Position numbers and translations under genes: made by a program
NCBI RefSeq assembly: GCF_001442615.1
Contig: NZ_LMXN01000002.1
Coordinates: forward strand, 558,001 to 622,000
Direction of reading: 5' to 3'
DNA from: Algoriphagus resistens
Lineage (GTDB): Bacteria > Bacteroidota > Bacteroidia > Cytophagales > Cyclobacteriaceae
DNA: 64,000 nt
The notes under the pieces: generated by a model
Seen by the model: the letters and a program-made list of their open reading frames with translations, nothing else
The model's database searches: none
Told to the model about the DNA's origin: nothing
Shown: positions 9,137 through 18,423 of the stretch, piece after piece
Layout of the letters: each line of letters begins with the position of its first letter
How positions within the stretch are numbered: the first letter of the stretch is position 1

Positions 9137-9685
9137 ATGAAAATCTATACCAAAACCGGTGACGAGGGCCAAACCTCACTTCTAGGAGGCACGCGAGTTC
9201 CTAAATTTGATGTACGGATCGATGCATACGGCACTGTAGACGAGCTTAATTCGTATATTGGAATGTTACGGGATCAGGAGGTGAACTGGATGAGAACAGA
9301 AATCCTCAAAGAAATCCAAGATAGGCTTTTCACTATCGGAGCAGATTTAGCCACCGATCCTGCCAAGCAAAATGTAAAAAAACCTGATTTGCTGGAATCT
9401 GACATCAAAATGCTAGAAAAGCAAATCGATGAAATGGAAAAGCCCCTTGTCCCTCTTACATCTTTCATACTTCCTGGTGGACATCCATCCGTCTCTTTTG
9501 GTCATCTGGCCAGGACAGTTTGCAGAAGATGTGAAAGAATTGTGACCGAACTGGCAGCTATGGAAGTAGTATCCGAATTAGTCATCCAATACTTAAACAG
9601 GCTTTCAGATTACCTTTTTGTTCTGAGCAGAAAAATGGCCCAAGAACTTAATGTAGATGAAGTAACCTGGAATCCCAGAAAATAA
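9137..9685 (+). CDS. Cob(I)yrinic acid a,c-diamide adenosyltransferase, PduO type
   Basis: The 182-residue protein begins KIYTKTGDEGQTSLLGGTRV, the ATP-binding signature of PduO-type ATP:cob(I)alamin adenosyltransferases. It also has the conserved DAYGTVDELNSYIGML and, near the C-terminus, RRCERIVTEL and YLNRLSDYLFVLSRKMA. It transfers adenosyl from ATP to cob(I)alamin to make coenzyme B12, in the cytosol. No other cobalamin gene is nearby, which suggests a salvage role. The next gene, ilvE, follows after 41 bases. Confidence 0.93.
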   Translation: MKIYTKTGDEGQTSLLGGTRVPKFDVRIDAYGTVDELNSYIGMLRDQEVNWMRTEILKEIQDRLFTIGADLATDPAKQNVKKPDLLESDIKMLEKQIDEMEKPLVPLTSFILPGGHPSVSFGHLARTVCRRCERIVTELAAMEVVSELVIQYLNRLSDYLFVLSRKMAQELNVDEVTWNPRK

Positions 9686-9726
9686 TAATTAGCTACCTTG
9701 GCTCAGCCAGATTAAAGGCAAAACAA

Positions 9727-10794
9727 ATGAAGACACAACTTGCCCTACCGATAACTAAAGTTCAGAACTCTAGATTAGCGGAAACAGATTTTTCCAACCT
9801 GGTTTTTGGACGTACCATCAGTGACCACATGTTTGTGGCAGATTACAGAGATGGTGAATGGAGGGATCTCAGGATTGAGCCATATGGACCTCTTAGCCTG
9901 AACCCGGCCAATGCGACGCTTCATTATGGGCAGTCTATTTTTGAAGGCATGAAAGCTTACAGAAATGAAGCGGGGAAAATATTGGTTTTTCGTGCTGATG
10001 CAAATTGGAACAGACTTAATGAATCGGCAGAGAGAATGTGTATGCCGGATCTTCCCGAAGAGATTTTCATGGAGGGTCTTAGTCAGCTGATAGATCTGGA
10101 CAGAGACTGGGTGCCTACAGCAAAGGGTGCATCTCTGTATGTAAGACCATTTATGTTTGCAACAGACGATTACATCGGCGTAAAGCCTTCTGACACGTAT
10201 AAATTCATCATTCTTACCTGCCCGGTAGGTAATTACTACAATAAACCTGTCAGTGTAAAAGTAGAAACTACGTTTACGCGAGCCACTGAAGGTGGAACTG
10301 GTGCAGCCAAAACCGCTGGGAATTATGCCGCTTCGCTTTACCCTGCGCGTCAAGCTCAAAAGGCTGGTTATGACCAACTTCTATGGACTGATGGAAGGAG
10401 CCATAGTAAAATTGAGGAGAGCGGGACTATGAATGTCATGTTCAAAATCAATGGGAAATTAATCACTGCCCCAACCGATACTGGAACCATTCTCAAAGGG
10501 ATTACCAGGGATTCTGTGATACAACTGGCCAAAGATTGGAATGAACCGTTAGAAGAAAGGTTTTTGACCGTGTCAGAACTGGAGACAGCCCTGATAGATG
10601 GTACGCTGGAGGAAGCCTTTGGTACCGGTACTGCTGCCACTATCGCTCATATACAGCGAATTAATGTAAACGGCAAAGACTTCATACTTCCTGCGAAATC
10701 AAAGGATGCATTTTCATACCGAGTGCTGGCAGAACTAGATGGAATAAAATATGGTCAAGTATCCGATCCACACGGATGGATTATTTCGATCTAA
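9727..10794 (+). CDS. ilvE: Branched-chain amino acid aminotransferase
   Basis: This 355-residue PLP enzyme is of fold type IV (class IV aminotransferase, long BCAT2-like form). It has the substrate-site region HYGQSIFEGMKAYRN, SLYVRPFMFATDDYIGV, the PLP-lysine region GTGAAKTAGNYAASL (Lys about residue 196), IEESGTMNVMF and the late FGTGTAATIAHI. It interconverts Leu/Ile/Val with their 2-oxo acids using 2-oxoglutarate. A strong terminator follows 25 bases after the stop. Confidence 0.95.
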   Translation: MKTQLALPITKVQNSRLAETDFSNLVFGRTISDHMFVADYRDGEWRDLRIEPYGPLSLNPANATLHYGQSIFEGMKAYRNEAGKILVFRADANWNRLNESAERMCMPDLPEEIFMEGLSQLIDLDRDWVPTAKGASLYVRPFMFATDDYIGVKPSDTYKFIILTCPVGNYYNKPVSVKVETTFTRATEGGTGAAKTAGNYAASLYPARQAQKAGYDQLLWTDGRSHSKIEESGTMNVMFKINGKLITAPTDTGTILKGITRDSVIQLAKDWNEPLEERFLTVSELETALIDGTLEEAFGTGTAATIAHIQRINVNGKDFILPAKSKDAFSYRVLAELDGIKYGQVSDPHGWIISI

Positions 10795-10813
10795 AAAACA
10801 CCTACCTGAATTA

Positions 10814-10849
10814 AAAAAAGGCTGTCTACAATGTAGACAGCCTTTTTTT
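10814..10849 (+). terminator. Bidirectional rho-independent terminator (ilvE / gre-like)
   Basis: A 10-bp perfect stem (GGCTGTCTAC, loop AAT, GTAGACAGCC) is flanked by seven A and seven T residues. It serves ilvE on the plus strand. Because the stop codon of the converging Gre-like gene lies at 10848-10850, it also serves that gene directly after its stop. Confidence 0.93.
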
Positions 10850-11234
10850 AGTCTGCATGCACATGGGTGCGCACGCTTAGAATTTTTAGTTTTTTCAATC
10901 CTCCGGGCATAACCCATTCTATCTCCATTCCTTCCTGAAACCCTATAAGAGCAACTCCTAAAGGAGAAAGTATAGAAAGTTTCTTTTTCTCCAGATCCGC
11001 ATTCTTTGGTAAAGTCAACTGAAAGTTCAACAGTTTTCCCGACGCTACATCCTGTACCTCGAAATACGAATTAATACGGATTACTTGAGGTTCAATTTTG
11101 GTATCAGGTATTTTTTTGGCTAGTTCTATCTCTTTTGCAAGCATAGAGATCTCCTTGGTAATCAAGTGAGAAGGCGTGTTGACAATCAATTCCTTAATCG
11201 TGTTATAGTCTGTTTTTGTGAGTATTGGCTTCAT
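10848..11234 (-). CDS. GreA/GreB-family factor, Rnk-like
   Basis: Taking the ATG at 11234 gives 128 residues beginning KPILTKTDYNTIKELIV; the 11 extra codons up to 11267 look like untranslated leader. The C-terminal half (INSYFEVQDVASGKLLNFQL ... LSILSPLGVALIGFQEGMEI) is the FKBP-like GreA/GreB C-domain, and the N-terminus has a short helical arm as in Rnk. Such proteins bind the RNA polymerase secondary channel. It lacks the long acidic-tipped coiled coil of true GreA, so transcript cleavage is unlikely. It converges with ilvE on a shared terminator. Confidence 0.85.
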   Translation of the reverse strand: MKPILTKTDYNTIKELIVNTPSHLITKEISMLAKEIELAKKIPDTKIEPQVIRINSYFEVQDVASGKLLNFQLTLPKNADLEKKKLSILSPLGVALIGFQEGMEIEWVMPGGLKKLKILSVRTHVHAD

Positions 11235-11663
11235 GGTTTTTAGAAATAAATAAATGATCCCGAGCAACTAATGTCCGGGTAATGAGGATAAGAAATCTGG
11301 GAAAATTGCCCTGCTTACGTAATACTGGAAATCACCGAGGGCTGTAGAATAAAGGCTTTATTCTTTTGGCAAAGCGCACAACTATCCGGTCTTTCTGCGG
11401 GGACTGCAGGAAAAATGAATTGAAGGATATGTGACAGCGTTTGAAACAATTTTATGGAAATTGCCTGTGATTACTATGGAATAAATTCACTACCTACCGA
11501 GGTGTTGAAATTGGTTTTACGAATCTGGCCCACTAGGGTTTAGATTTAAGAAACATAAAAACTTTCCAGGTTATAGCCGTAAGTAGCGTTAAAAATCATA
11601 TAATCTTTAAAGATTTAACAAGTGTAAGAGAGAAAACTTTCAAATTTGTTTTTATTTAGGGTA
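11235..11663. other. 429-base intergenic region, no gene seen
   Basis: This is the divergent region between the Rnk-like gene and the secreted-protein gene. No convincing reading frame or RNA gene is visible. It holds a 14-base perfect palindrome AATCTTTAAAGATT at 11602-11615, 49 bases before the downstream ATG, which could be an operator. A weak hairpin GAATAAA-GGC-TTTATTC lies near 11347. Confidence 0.5.
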
Positions 11664-12170
11664 ATGAAAAACCTAGTAGTCATTTTTCTGCTTTTCATAG
11701 CATCGCTGCCCTCCTTTGCCCAAGGGACAGATTTTATTATTCTTAAAAGAGGGACAAAGCAAAAGTCCCAGATCCGCTATTACCCTGGTGAGGAAATAAC
11801 CTATAAAAGCACAAAAATAGATTATTTCGTAACGGATGTTATCCAGAGTATAGATCAAAATTACATTTACCTCAGGGAAAACATTCTGTCTCCCGAGAGT
11901 ATAACCGAGATCGATATTCGGAATAAGGACCGCAGAAACAGCACACTAAGAGCTTTGAATGTGCTGACACTGAGTGCAGGTATTATACTATTGGGCGCGG
12001 AGTCCATCAACAGTATCTACCACAGCAATGAATTCTCCATAGACAGTGGTGTAGGGCTGGCTTCAGGGATTTTGCTGGGAGCTGGGGTTGCCATGCTGCC
12101 CATACGATACAAAACATTCAAGAATTCAGGACGGAATAAAATCCAGCTTATACAAATGAGAATGGATTAA
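11664..12170 (+). CDS. Secreted or envelope protein of unknown function
   Basis: Starting at the ATG at 11664 (168 residues) gives a textbook signal peptide (KNLVVIFLLFIASLPSFAQG). The TTG six codons upstream is less likely. The mature part has a beta-rich stretch (RGTKQKSQIRYYPGEEITYK) and two weakly hydrophobic segments near the C-terminus (LSAGIILLGAESI, GLASGILLGAGVAMLPI), so it may be anchored in the inner membrane. I do not recognise a family. It precedes prfB by 66 bases. Confidence 0.7.
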   Translation: MKNLVVIFLLFIASLPSFAQGTDFIILKRGTKQKSQIRYYPGEEITYKSTKIDYFVTDVIQSIDQNYIYLRENILSPESITEIDIRNKDRRNSTLRALNVLTLSAGIILLGAESINSIYHSNEFSIDSGVGLASGILLGAGVAMLPIRYKTFKNSGRNKIQLIQMRMD

Positions 12171-12236
12171 TGGACGATTACTGGTATAAGCAGATATTTT
12201 TTCGGACTTTTGCAGCCTAAATTTTAACCTAGACAG

Positions 12237-13338
12237 ATGACTTCAGAACAACTGAAAGACTTGAAAGCCCGCACATCGGCTTTGAGGAGGTATCTTTGAC
12301 TACGATCGTAAGATTGCCGAAATAGAAGACTTAGAGGCCGTATCGGCCCAACCCGACTTTTGGAATGATCCAGTAGAAGCGGAAAAAAGCATGAAGCAGA
12401 TCCAGGCCCGGAAAGCCTGGACCAGTGCATTTGAACACCTTAATAAGGTAATCGAGGATCTCGATGTTTTGTTTGAGTTCTACAGCGCAGATGAGGTTTC
12501 TGAAGAAGAAATCAAAGCTGAGTACATTAAGGCTGAGGCTGAGGTACAGGAGCTGGAACTCAAAAAGATGCTCTCTTCGGAAGAGGATCAGCTGAATGCT
12601 GTATTGGAAATCAATCCCGGAGCCGGAGGGACAGAAAGCAATGACTGGGCCTCCATCCTCATGCGGATGTATATCATGTGGGGGGAGAAAAACGGATACA
12701 AAGTGAGGGAAGTCGATATGCAACCTGGAGAGGTTGCCGGTATCAAATCCTGTACACTGGAATTTGAAGGACCCCTTGCCTATGGATTTTTGAAATCTGA
12801 AACGGGTGTTCACCGCTTAGTGCGTATATCTCCTTTTGATTCAGGTGGAAGAAGGCACACTTCTTTTGCTTCGGTCTATGCCTATCCGGAAGTGGATGAT
12901 TCGATCGAGATTGAAATCAATCCGGCTGATGTTGAACTGCATACTTCCAGATCAGGCGGTGCCGGTGGACAGAACGTAAACAAAGTGGAAACTAAAGTTC
13001 AGCTGACCCACAAGCCGACGGGAATCGTGGTGGTTTGTCAGATCGAACGCTCTCAGCTAGCGAACCGGGAAAAGGCAATGCAAATGCTGAAATCGCGTTT
13101 GTTTCAGATGGAACTGGAAAAGAGAAATGCAGAAATCGCAAAGATCGAATCTTCCAAGATGCGTGTGGATTTTGGTTCGCAGATCCGAAACTATGTACTC
13201 CACCCTTACAAGCTGGTGAAAGATAACCGGACCGGATATGAAACCTCTGACACCCAACATGTCTTAGACGGAGGATTAAATGAGTTTATGAAAGCCTTTC
13301 TTTTAGCGCAAAGCGAAGAGCAGGCAAACAAAGACTAA
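12237..13338 (+). CDS. prfB: Peptide chain release factor 2 (programmed +1 frameshift)
   Basis: Translation starts at ATG 12237 ([19 protein letters not shown]), meets an in-frame TGA at 12297-12299 and continues after a +1 shift from GAC at 12298. The coding sequence is join(12237..12296,12298..13338), about 366 residues. The rest shows release-factor domains: the GGQ loop in [18 protein letters not shown], which triggers peptidyl-tRNA hydrolysis, and the [20 protein letters not shown] region. RF2 terminates at UGA and UAA. A terminator follows 6 bases after the stop. Confidence 0.97.
12285..12300 (+). promoter_or_regulatory. prfB: RF2 autoregulatory frameshift site
   Basis: The site reads AGG AGG TAT CTT TGA C. 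It has an internal Shine-Dalgarno-like AGGAGG at 12285-12290 just before the slippery CTT, followed by UGA C, a poor termination context. Low RF2 favours the +1 shift, so the protein controls its own synthesis. The internal SD is notable in a phylum whose ordinary starts rarely use one. Confidence 0.95.
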
Positions 13339-13343
13339 TACAG

Positions 13344-13370
13344 AAGGCTGGGAATAATCCCGGCCTTTTT
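13344..13370 (+). terminator. Rho-independent terminator of prfB
   Basis: The stem AAGGCTGGGA / TCCCGGCCTT (one G-U pair, loop ATAA) is followed by a T run. Its end is only 15 bases before the ATG of the MFS gene, leaving little room for a separate promoter. Confidence 0.8.
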
Positions 13371-13385
13371 CCATTACAGATTTTT

Positions 13386-14564
13386 ATGAAGAAAAGCACT
13401 CCATTTTTCACTGTAGATTTCAGCCTGCTTTGTTTGAGCTCCTTTTTGTTTTTCTCTTCTTTCAACATGATTATACCTGAGCTGCCAGCCTACCTGACAT
13501 CGTTGGGCGGGGAGGATTACAAAGGATTTATTATAGCCCTATTTACCCTTTCAGCAGGATTTTCAAGACCATTTAGTGGAAAATTGGCTGATACAATCGG
13601 GAGAATTCCGGTGATGATAATCGGTGCGAGCGTTTGCTTTGTCGCCGGAATGCTTTATCCCCTCCTCAGTTTCGTAGGGGGATTTTTGTTTCTACGGTTC
13701 GCACATGGATTCTCGACTGGCTTTACTCCCACCGGCGCTTCGGCCTATGTCGCCGATAGTATTCCCTATCAAAGGCGTGGGGAGGCCATGGGCCTATTTT
13801 CGCTGTTTGGCTCTATGGGAATGGCAGCCGGTCCAGCTATCGGTGGATGGCTGGCAACATTATTTTCAATAGAAACAGTATTTTACGTATCCGCTTTTAC
13901 AGCTATATTTTCAATTCTAATACTGTTAAAGTTAAAAGAGACTTTACCTACTAAAGAACAGATTTCCTGGAAAATGCTTCGCCTCAAAAAGGATGAAATA
14001 ATAGAAAAAAGAGTGCTTATACCTTCGGGAGTTCTTTTTCTATGTTGCTTTTCATTTGGCGTTGTGCTTACCATAATCCCTGATTTCTCCACTTATCTGG
14101 GCATTAGGAATAAAGGACTATTCTTTGGGGTGTTTACACTTTCCTCATTAGGAATCAGGCTTTTGGCCGGAAAAACTTCTGATCGATACGGAAGGATTCC
14201 GGTAATGCGGACTGCCAGTGCTACCCTAGTCTTTGCCATGGCTTTAATTGCCTTTTCAGAAACTAAGTCTGCTTTATTGGGATCTGGTATACTGTTTGGC
14301 TGCGCAGTCGGAATGTATAGTCCTACTACAGCTGCCTGGGTGGTAGACCTTTCCCTGGATCAGTTCAGAGGACGTGCTTTAGCAACCATGTATATTGCAC
14401 TGGAAGCGGGTATAGGCATAGGTGCGCTTGTCTCAGGATTTCTTTTTGCAAATAATCCGGAAAACTTCAGGTTGGTATTTCTTACCAGTGCAAGTATTGC
14501 AGGACTGGCTTTTCTTTTTCTTATTTTTATGAAAAAGGATAGACAGATTCCTGCCCAGGTTTAA
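13386..14564 (+). CDS. MFS transporter
   Basis: This 392-residue protein has about twelve membrane segments. The MFS loop 2-3 signature GKLADTIGRIPVMIIGA and its repeat in the second half, GKTSDRYGRIPVMRTASA, are both visible. The motif GEAMGLFSLFGSMGMAAGPAIG suits a drug/proton-antiporter type exporter, but the substrate cannot be told. It starts only 15 bases after the prfB terminator, and its 3' end overlaps the converging M24 gene by 4 bases. Confidence 0.88.
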   Translation: MKKSTPFFTVDFSLLCLSSFLFFSSFNMIIPELPAYLTSLGGEDYKGFIIALFTLSAGFSRPFSGKLADTIGRIPVMIIGASVCFVAGMLYPLLSFVGGFLFLRFAHGFSTGFTPTGASAYVADSIPYQRRGEAMGLFSLFGSMGMAAGPAIGGWLATLFSIETVFYVSAFTAIFSILILLKLKETLPTKEQISWKMLRLKKDEIIEKRVLIPSGVLFLCCFSFGVVLTIIPDFSTYLGIRNKGLFFGVFTLSSLGIRLLAGKTSDRYGRIPVMRTASATLVFAMALIAFSETKSALLGSGILFGCAVGMYSPTTAAWVVDLSLDQFRGRALATMYIALEAGIGIGALVSGFLFANNPENFRLVFLTSASIAGLAFLFLIFMKKDRQIPAQV

Positions 14565-15916
14565 TATTTCAGGTAATTATTGAGGCGGGGAATCGGAAAA
14601 ATCTCCTTTTGTCTACCATTGAAATAGGTAACTCTTTCTCCGTCAAATAAAGCCCCCTCTTCCAGCATAATTCGCACATCCTTATTCCACTCTGGTACAA
14701 ATACTACAGCATTTAATTCAATGGCGTAACCTGTATTTGCATGAAGGGGGAAGTCCCCGGCCCCCGGAGTATCTTCCTGATTATCCCACATCCCTATCGT
14801 AGGGCCGGCTGAATGCCCATAGAAACCAAGTGGGTGGGTATAGATACTTCCTTGGATTTCTTCAGCGTCCAGCATTTTGCGGGATTCCCGAAGAATCTCA
14901 TTCCCTGTCTTGCCAGCCACGAAATTGGAAGTCAGAATATCCTGAACTCTATTTCCTTGCTTAAATGCTTCCCTTAAATATGCAGGAACTTCAGTTTCAC
15001 CTGGTTTGAGGACGTAAGCCATCTCTTGAGTATCGGTATTCAGTCTCAAATAGGTGATGCCAAAATCCACATGAAGCAAATCCCCAGGCATAATCACCGA
15101 ATCAGGTGGGTTGGAAGCAAAGTTTCTATTTTGCCTAGTATTTATAGGATCGGCCCGCTGAATATCCACAGAAGGGTGAAACCAAGTATCTAATTTCAAT
15201 TCTTTTATTTTCTCCCTATACCACCAGACCACATCATCGGTAGTAGTCACTCCGGGTGTAATCACCGCCTCTGAAAGACCTTCCGAAATAATGGAATGCG
15301 CGATTTCCTGGATATGCCTGTAGGTGGCCAGTTCAGGCGCTGTTCTAGTTTCCAGCCAGCGAACGGCAAGGGTCTGAGCTGAAACGACATTGGAGTGAAG
15401 ATCCCGCGGTAAATATTCCAGGAAAATCTTATGCTCATTTGCAGTCAAGCCATCTGCATGCCCGTAGTCTTTGGCGTAATTGAGTCCTATTTTCTTTGGA
15501 TTTTTGGCTGAGATAAGTTCCATTAACGCTTCCCATTGATCAGGTTTATTTATTGGATTCCAATATCTTATGAATGACCTACCCACGTCATACCTCGCAA
15601 TAGCATAGGTTTCCACAGGTGCATTTGGAGCAGGCTGATACATCACCAGGATCGTCCTTCTCCTGGCTGCCATCCAGGTAGCCGGCAGCATAGTCCGTAT
15701 CACAGGATCCTCATTATATTCTCTTGAAATCACCACCCACATATCAATCCCCGACTCAGTCATTAAATCCGGAAGCAGGTTCTGTATTCGATAGTCAAGC
15801 CAGCTATCGATTACTTCCGCCTGCTGCCGCTGGGTCAAAACAGCCATCTGTTGTCCAAATCCCAGCTTTGAAATTAGAATTATACAGCAGCATGTGAACT
15901 GTAGTTTTTTAAACAT
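14561..15916 (-). CDS. Secreted M24-family metallopeptidase (Xaa-Pro aminopeptidase-like)
   Basis: The 451-residue protein has a signal peptide (LQFTCCCIILISKLGFGQ) and an N-terminal creatinase-like domain (about 25-215). The pita-bread catalytic domain follows, with metal ligands in LLHVDFGITYLRLNTDTQE (two Asp), HPLGFYGHSAGPTIG (His), AIELNAVVFV (Glu) and IMLEEGAL (Glu). The full ligand set is present, so activity is likely, in the periplasm or outside the cell. Exact substrate preference is not determined by the sequence. Confidence 0.88.
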   Translation of the reverse strand: MFKKLQFTCCCIILISKLGFGQQMAVLTQRQQAEVIDSWLDYRIQNLLPDLMTESGIDMWVVISREYNEDPVIRTMLPATWMAARRRTILVMYQPAPNAPVETYAIARYDVGRSFIRYWNPINKPDQWEALMELISAKNPKKIGLNYAKDYGHADGLTANEHKIFLEYLPRDLHSNVVSAQTLAVRWLETRTAPELATYRHIQEIAHSIISEGLSEAVITPGVTTTDDVVWWYREKIKELKLDTWFHPSVDIQRADPINTRQNRNFASNPPDSVIMPGDLLHVDFGITYLRLNTDTQEMAYVLKPGETEVPAYLREAFKQGNRVQDILTSNFVAGKTGNEILRESRKMLDAEEIQGSIYTHPLGFYGHSAGPTIGMWDNQEDTPGAGDFPLHANTGYAIELNAVVFVPEWNKDVRIMLEEGALFDGERVTYFNGRQKEIFPIPRLNNYLKY

Positions 15917-15986
15917 ATCAGAAGAGATTAATTCAGAATATAAAACAAAAAGCAGAAAAAGGAAGTTGCATCAGGATTGCCGCCGC

Positions 15987-17342
15987 CTATATACTGACAG
16001 CTGGTTTATCGGCAACAATCATCCTGTTACTGAGCTTGTGAAATCTATAAAACAATACCACAGCAGTTATACTTAAGCCTATCAGCAAACCATACCATAT
16101 CCCCTTTTCAGCCATATCCAACTGAAAAGCAAGAAAGTACCCAAGGGGAAGTCCAATTACCCAATAAGCTACCAGCGTGATCAGAGTAGGAAACCTCACA
16201 TCTTCCAGCCCTCTGAGCACACCCAGCCCAGCAACCTGAATGCCATCCGATAACTGAAACATCCCTGCAATAATCAGCAAAGTAGCGGACAATGCCACAA
16301 CTTCCCCATTATCTATATAAAGTGTCGGTAAATAGGATCTCAACACTATAAATATCAAACCTGTAATGGACATAAAGATCAGTGTCATTCCAAACACCAC
16401 CATTCCTGCTTCACGCATCGCTTTGAAATTACCTCTGCCGATTTGGTTACTAACCCGAATCATCCCAGCTGTACTTAGGCCCGAAACCATCATATAGCTA
16501 ACTGAGGCCAGGTTGATTGCAATCTGATGTGCGGCAAGGGCATTTACCCCTATCCAACCCATCATTATTGCGGCAGCACTGAAAGCACTTACTTCAAAAA
16601 TGTATTGAAAGCCGGTTGGCACACCTATTTTTAATATCCTGTTCAACAATAAAAACCTCAGTTTACCTATCCCCAATTTCAGGTCAAAGACCCGGTATCT
16701 GGCAGATCTCATCACGTAAAGCCCCATCATGACAGGCATCATTACCCGTGAAACCAAGGTAGCCAATCCTGCGCCGTTCAGGCCCATTGCCGGGACACCC
16801 AGATTTCCATAGATCAGTACCCAGTTGAGAAATACGTTGACCAGGTTGCAGATAATGGTGACGTACATTGCCTGTTTGGTTTGCGAAATCCCTTCAGCGA
16901 GTTGCTTAAAAGACTGGAAAATCATAAAGGGCAAAAGAGAAGAAGTGATAATAAAAAGGTAGGGAATGGTAAGCTCTACTACCTCCTCTGGCTGATTGAG
17001 GAAATGTAACCCTTGGGACAGACCTACTATCACCACAGTCAACAGTACTGCTGTAGCAATATTGATCCACAAACCATGCTGAAAAAGATGGCCAATCCTT
17101 TTGAATTTGCCTTTGCCTTCTGCCACAGACACCAATGGGGTGATTCCCATGGAAATCCCCATACCAAACATCAGTATCACGAAAAATATGCTGTTTCCCA
17201 AAGACGCAGCAGCTAAGGGCACTGCTCCCAGGCGGCCAACCATCATGCTATCCGCTACGCCAACCAATACTTGCCCTAACTGGCTTAACACTACAGGAAA
17301 AGCCAGATTGAAGGTTATTTTAAAATGATCTTTGATCGTCAT
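15987..17342 (-). CDS. MATE-family efflux transporter
   Basis: This 451-residue protein has twelve membrane segments in two similar halves. Its MATE features are the N-terminal FNLAFPVVLSQLGQVLVGVA, DSMMVGRLGAVPLAAAS, and in the second half GWIGVNALAAHQIAINLASV. The NorM group exports cationic drugs or metabolites using Na+ or H+. It is separated from the upstream Nudix gene by a single base (17343), so the two are probably one transcript. Confidence 0.92.
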   Translation of the reverse strand: MTIKDHFKITFNLAFPVVLSQLGQVLVGVADSMMVGRLGAVPLAAASLGNSIFFVILMFGMGISMGITPLVSVAEGKGKFKRIGHLFQHGLWINIATAVLLTVVIVGLSQGLHFLNQPEEVVELTIPYLFIITSSLLPFMIFQSFKQLAEGISQTKQAMYVTIICNLVNVFLNWVLIYGNLGVPAMGLNGAGLATLVSRVMMPVMMGLYVMRSARYRVFDLKLGIGKLRFLLLNRILKIGVPTGFQYIFEVSAFSAAAIMMGWIGVNALAAHQIAINLASVSYMMVSGLSTAGMIRVSNQIGRGNFKAMREAGMVVFGMTLIFMSITGLIFIVLRSYLPTLYIDNGEVVALSATLLIIAGMFQLSDGIQVAGLGVLRGLEDVRFPTLITLVAYWVIGLPLGYFLAFQLDMAEKGIWYGLLIGLSITAVVLFYRFHKLSNRMIVADKPAVSI

Positions 17343-17343
17343 A

Positions 17344-17886
17344 CTATAAGTTTAAAATCCTTGCAGCTTTAAGAATTCCCGCAATACTGATTCCGTCAGT
17401 GATTTCTCCATCCAGGACCATTTCCAGGACTCTGGTGAATGGCAATTTCATTATTTTCAATACTTCAGTTTCCTCAAATTCAGTTGCCCCCTGTGTAAGG
17501 TCTTCGGCCAGGTACACATATCCCACTTCGTCAGTCACTGAATTTGAGGTGTGGATTTTCATAATTTCTGTCCACTTCCCAGCACTCAATCCGGTTTCTT
17601 CCTTCAGCTCACGCTTTGCGCTATCCAGTTTATCTTCGTCCAACGGTCCCCCACCCATGGGGATCTCCCATGCATACTCGTCTACAGTATAGCGAAACTG
17701 CCCGATAAGCCAGGTATTGCCATCCTGGTCGATGGGGATTATACCCATCGCCCTATTCTTAAAGTGCACTTTGCCATACACTCCTGGGTTGCCCGCCGGA
17801 TTTATAATATCATGATGCTCAACTTTAATCCAGGGATTTTCATAAACCGGATTAATTCGTTTGGTAGTCCAGGGATTTTTTTCCAT
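17344..17886 (-). CDS. Nudix hydrolase, ADP-ribose pyrophosphatase-like
   Basis: The 180-residue protein carries a complete Nudix box, GGGPLDEDKLDSAKRELKEE followed by TGL (GX5EX7REUXEEXGU), preceded by the RYTVDEYAWEIPMG strand typical of ADP-sugar pyrophosphatases. It should hydrolyse nucleoside-diphosphate sugars. It lies directly upstream of the MATE gene and directly downstream of a terminator that ends the Lrp transcript. Its own transcription start must be very close, or it depends on read-through. Confidence 0.88.
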   Translation of the reverse strand: MEKNPWTTKRINPVYENPWIKVEHHDIINPAGNPGVYGKVHFKNRAMGIIPIDQDGNTWLIGQFRYTVDEYAWEIPMGGGPLDEDKLDSAKRELKEETGLSAGKWTEIMKIHTSNSVTDEVGYVYLAEDLTQGATEFEETEVLKIMKLPFTRVLEMVLDGEITDGISIAGILKAARILNL

Positions 17887-17891
17887 TTCCT

Positions 17892-17920
17892 CAAAAAAAA
17901 AGGGTGACTTTCGCCACCCT
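17892..17920 (-). terminator. Rho-independent terminator after the Lrp-family gene
   Basis: Read on the minus strand, AGGGTGGC, loop GAAA, GTCACCCT is followed by nine T residues, a strong terminator with a GNRA-type tetraloop. It ends only about 6 bases before the Nudix ATG (17886), so it could also act as an attenuator for the Nudix-MATE unit. Confidence 0.85.
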
Positions 17921-17940
17921 GTTATACTAATTAAAGCTTA

Positions 17941-18423
17941 TTAAGCCGGGATTGGCATTACTTTAGAATCTTTAAAAGTAGAAAGAATCACCATGGATTG
18001 CATGGAATCTACTTCTTTGATTTCAGATACTTTCTCTAGCATCAAATTCTGATAGGAGGTAATATCTTTTGCGATAATTTTCAGGATAAAATCACCTGTC
18101 CCTGTAATATGATGGCATTCAATCACTTCAGGAATTATATTGATTTCGCGCATAAATGCATCAATATTTCCTTTGTTATGACCGATTAAGCTTACCAAAA
18201 CAAAGGTGCTGACGCCCAAGCCGATCTTCTCCGGATCAAGCTTTGCATGATAACTCTTTATGATTCCAGATTGCTCCAATTTCTTCACTCTCTCCAGCGT
18301 TGGAGCAGGAGAAAGCCCTATATCTTTTGACAATTGAGCATTTGTTATTTTGGCATTAGCCTGAAGGATTTCCAGAATCTTCCTGTCGATTTTATCGAAT
18401 TTTATTCTTAAGCTATGATCCAT
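17941..18423 (-). CDS. Lrp/AsnC-family transcriptional regulator
   Basis: The protein has an N-terminal winged HTH (IDRKILEILQANAKITNAQL, then SKDIGLSPAPTLERVKKLEQ) and a C-terminal RAM ligand-binding domain (VLVSLIGHNKGNIDAFMREI, CHHITGTGDFILKIIAKDIT). It should bind DNA as an octamer or similar and respond to an amino acid. I chose the ATG at 18423 (160 residues, DHSLRIKFDKIDRK), which matches family starts better than the ATG four codons upstream at 18435. It could regulate the downstream Nudix-MATE unit. Confidence 0.92.
   Translation of the reverse strand: MDHSLRIKFDKIDRKILEILQANAKITNAQLSKDIGLSPAPTLERVKKLEQSGIIKSYHAKLDPEKIGLGVSTFVLVSLIGHNKGNIDAFMREINIIPEVIECHHITGTGDFILKIIAKDITSYQNLMLEKVSEIKEVDSMQSMVILSTFKDSKVMPIPA

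Noticed and set aside
9775..10377. 200-codon minus-strand frame inside ilvE
   Set aside because: It is fully contained within a well-supported aminotransferase and has a shadow-like composition.
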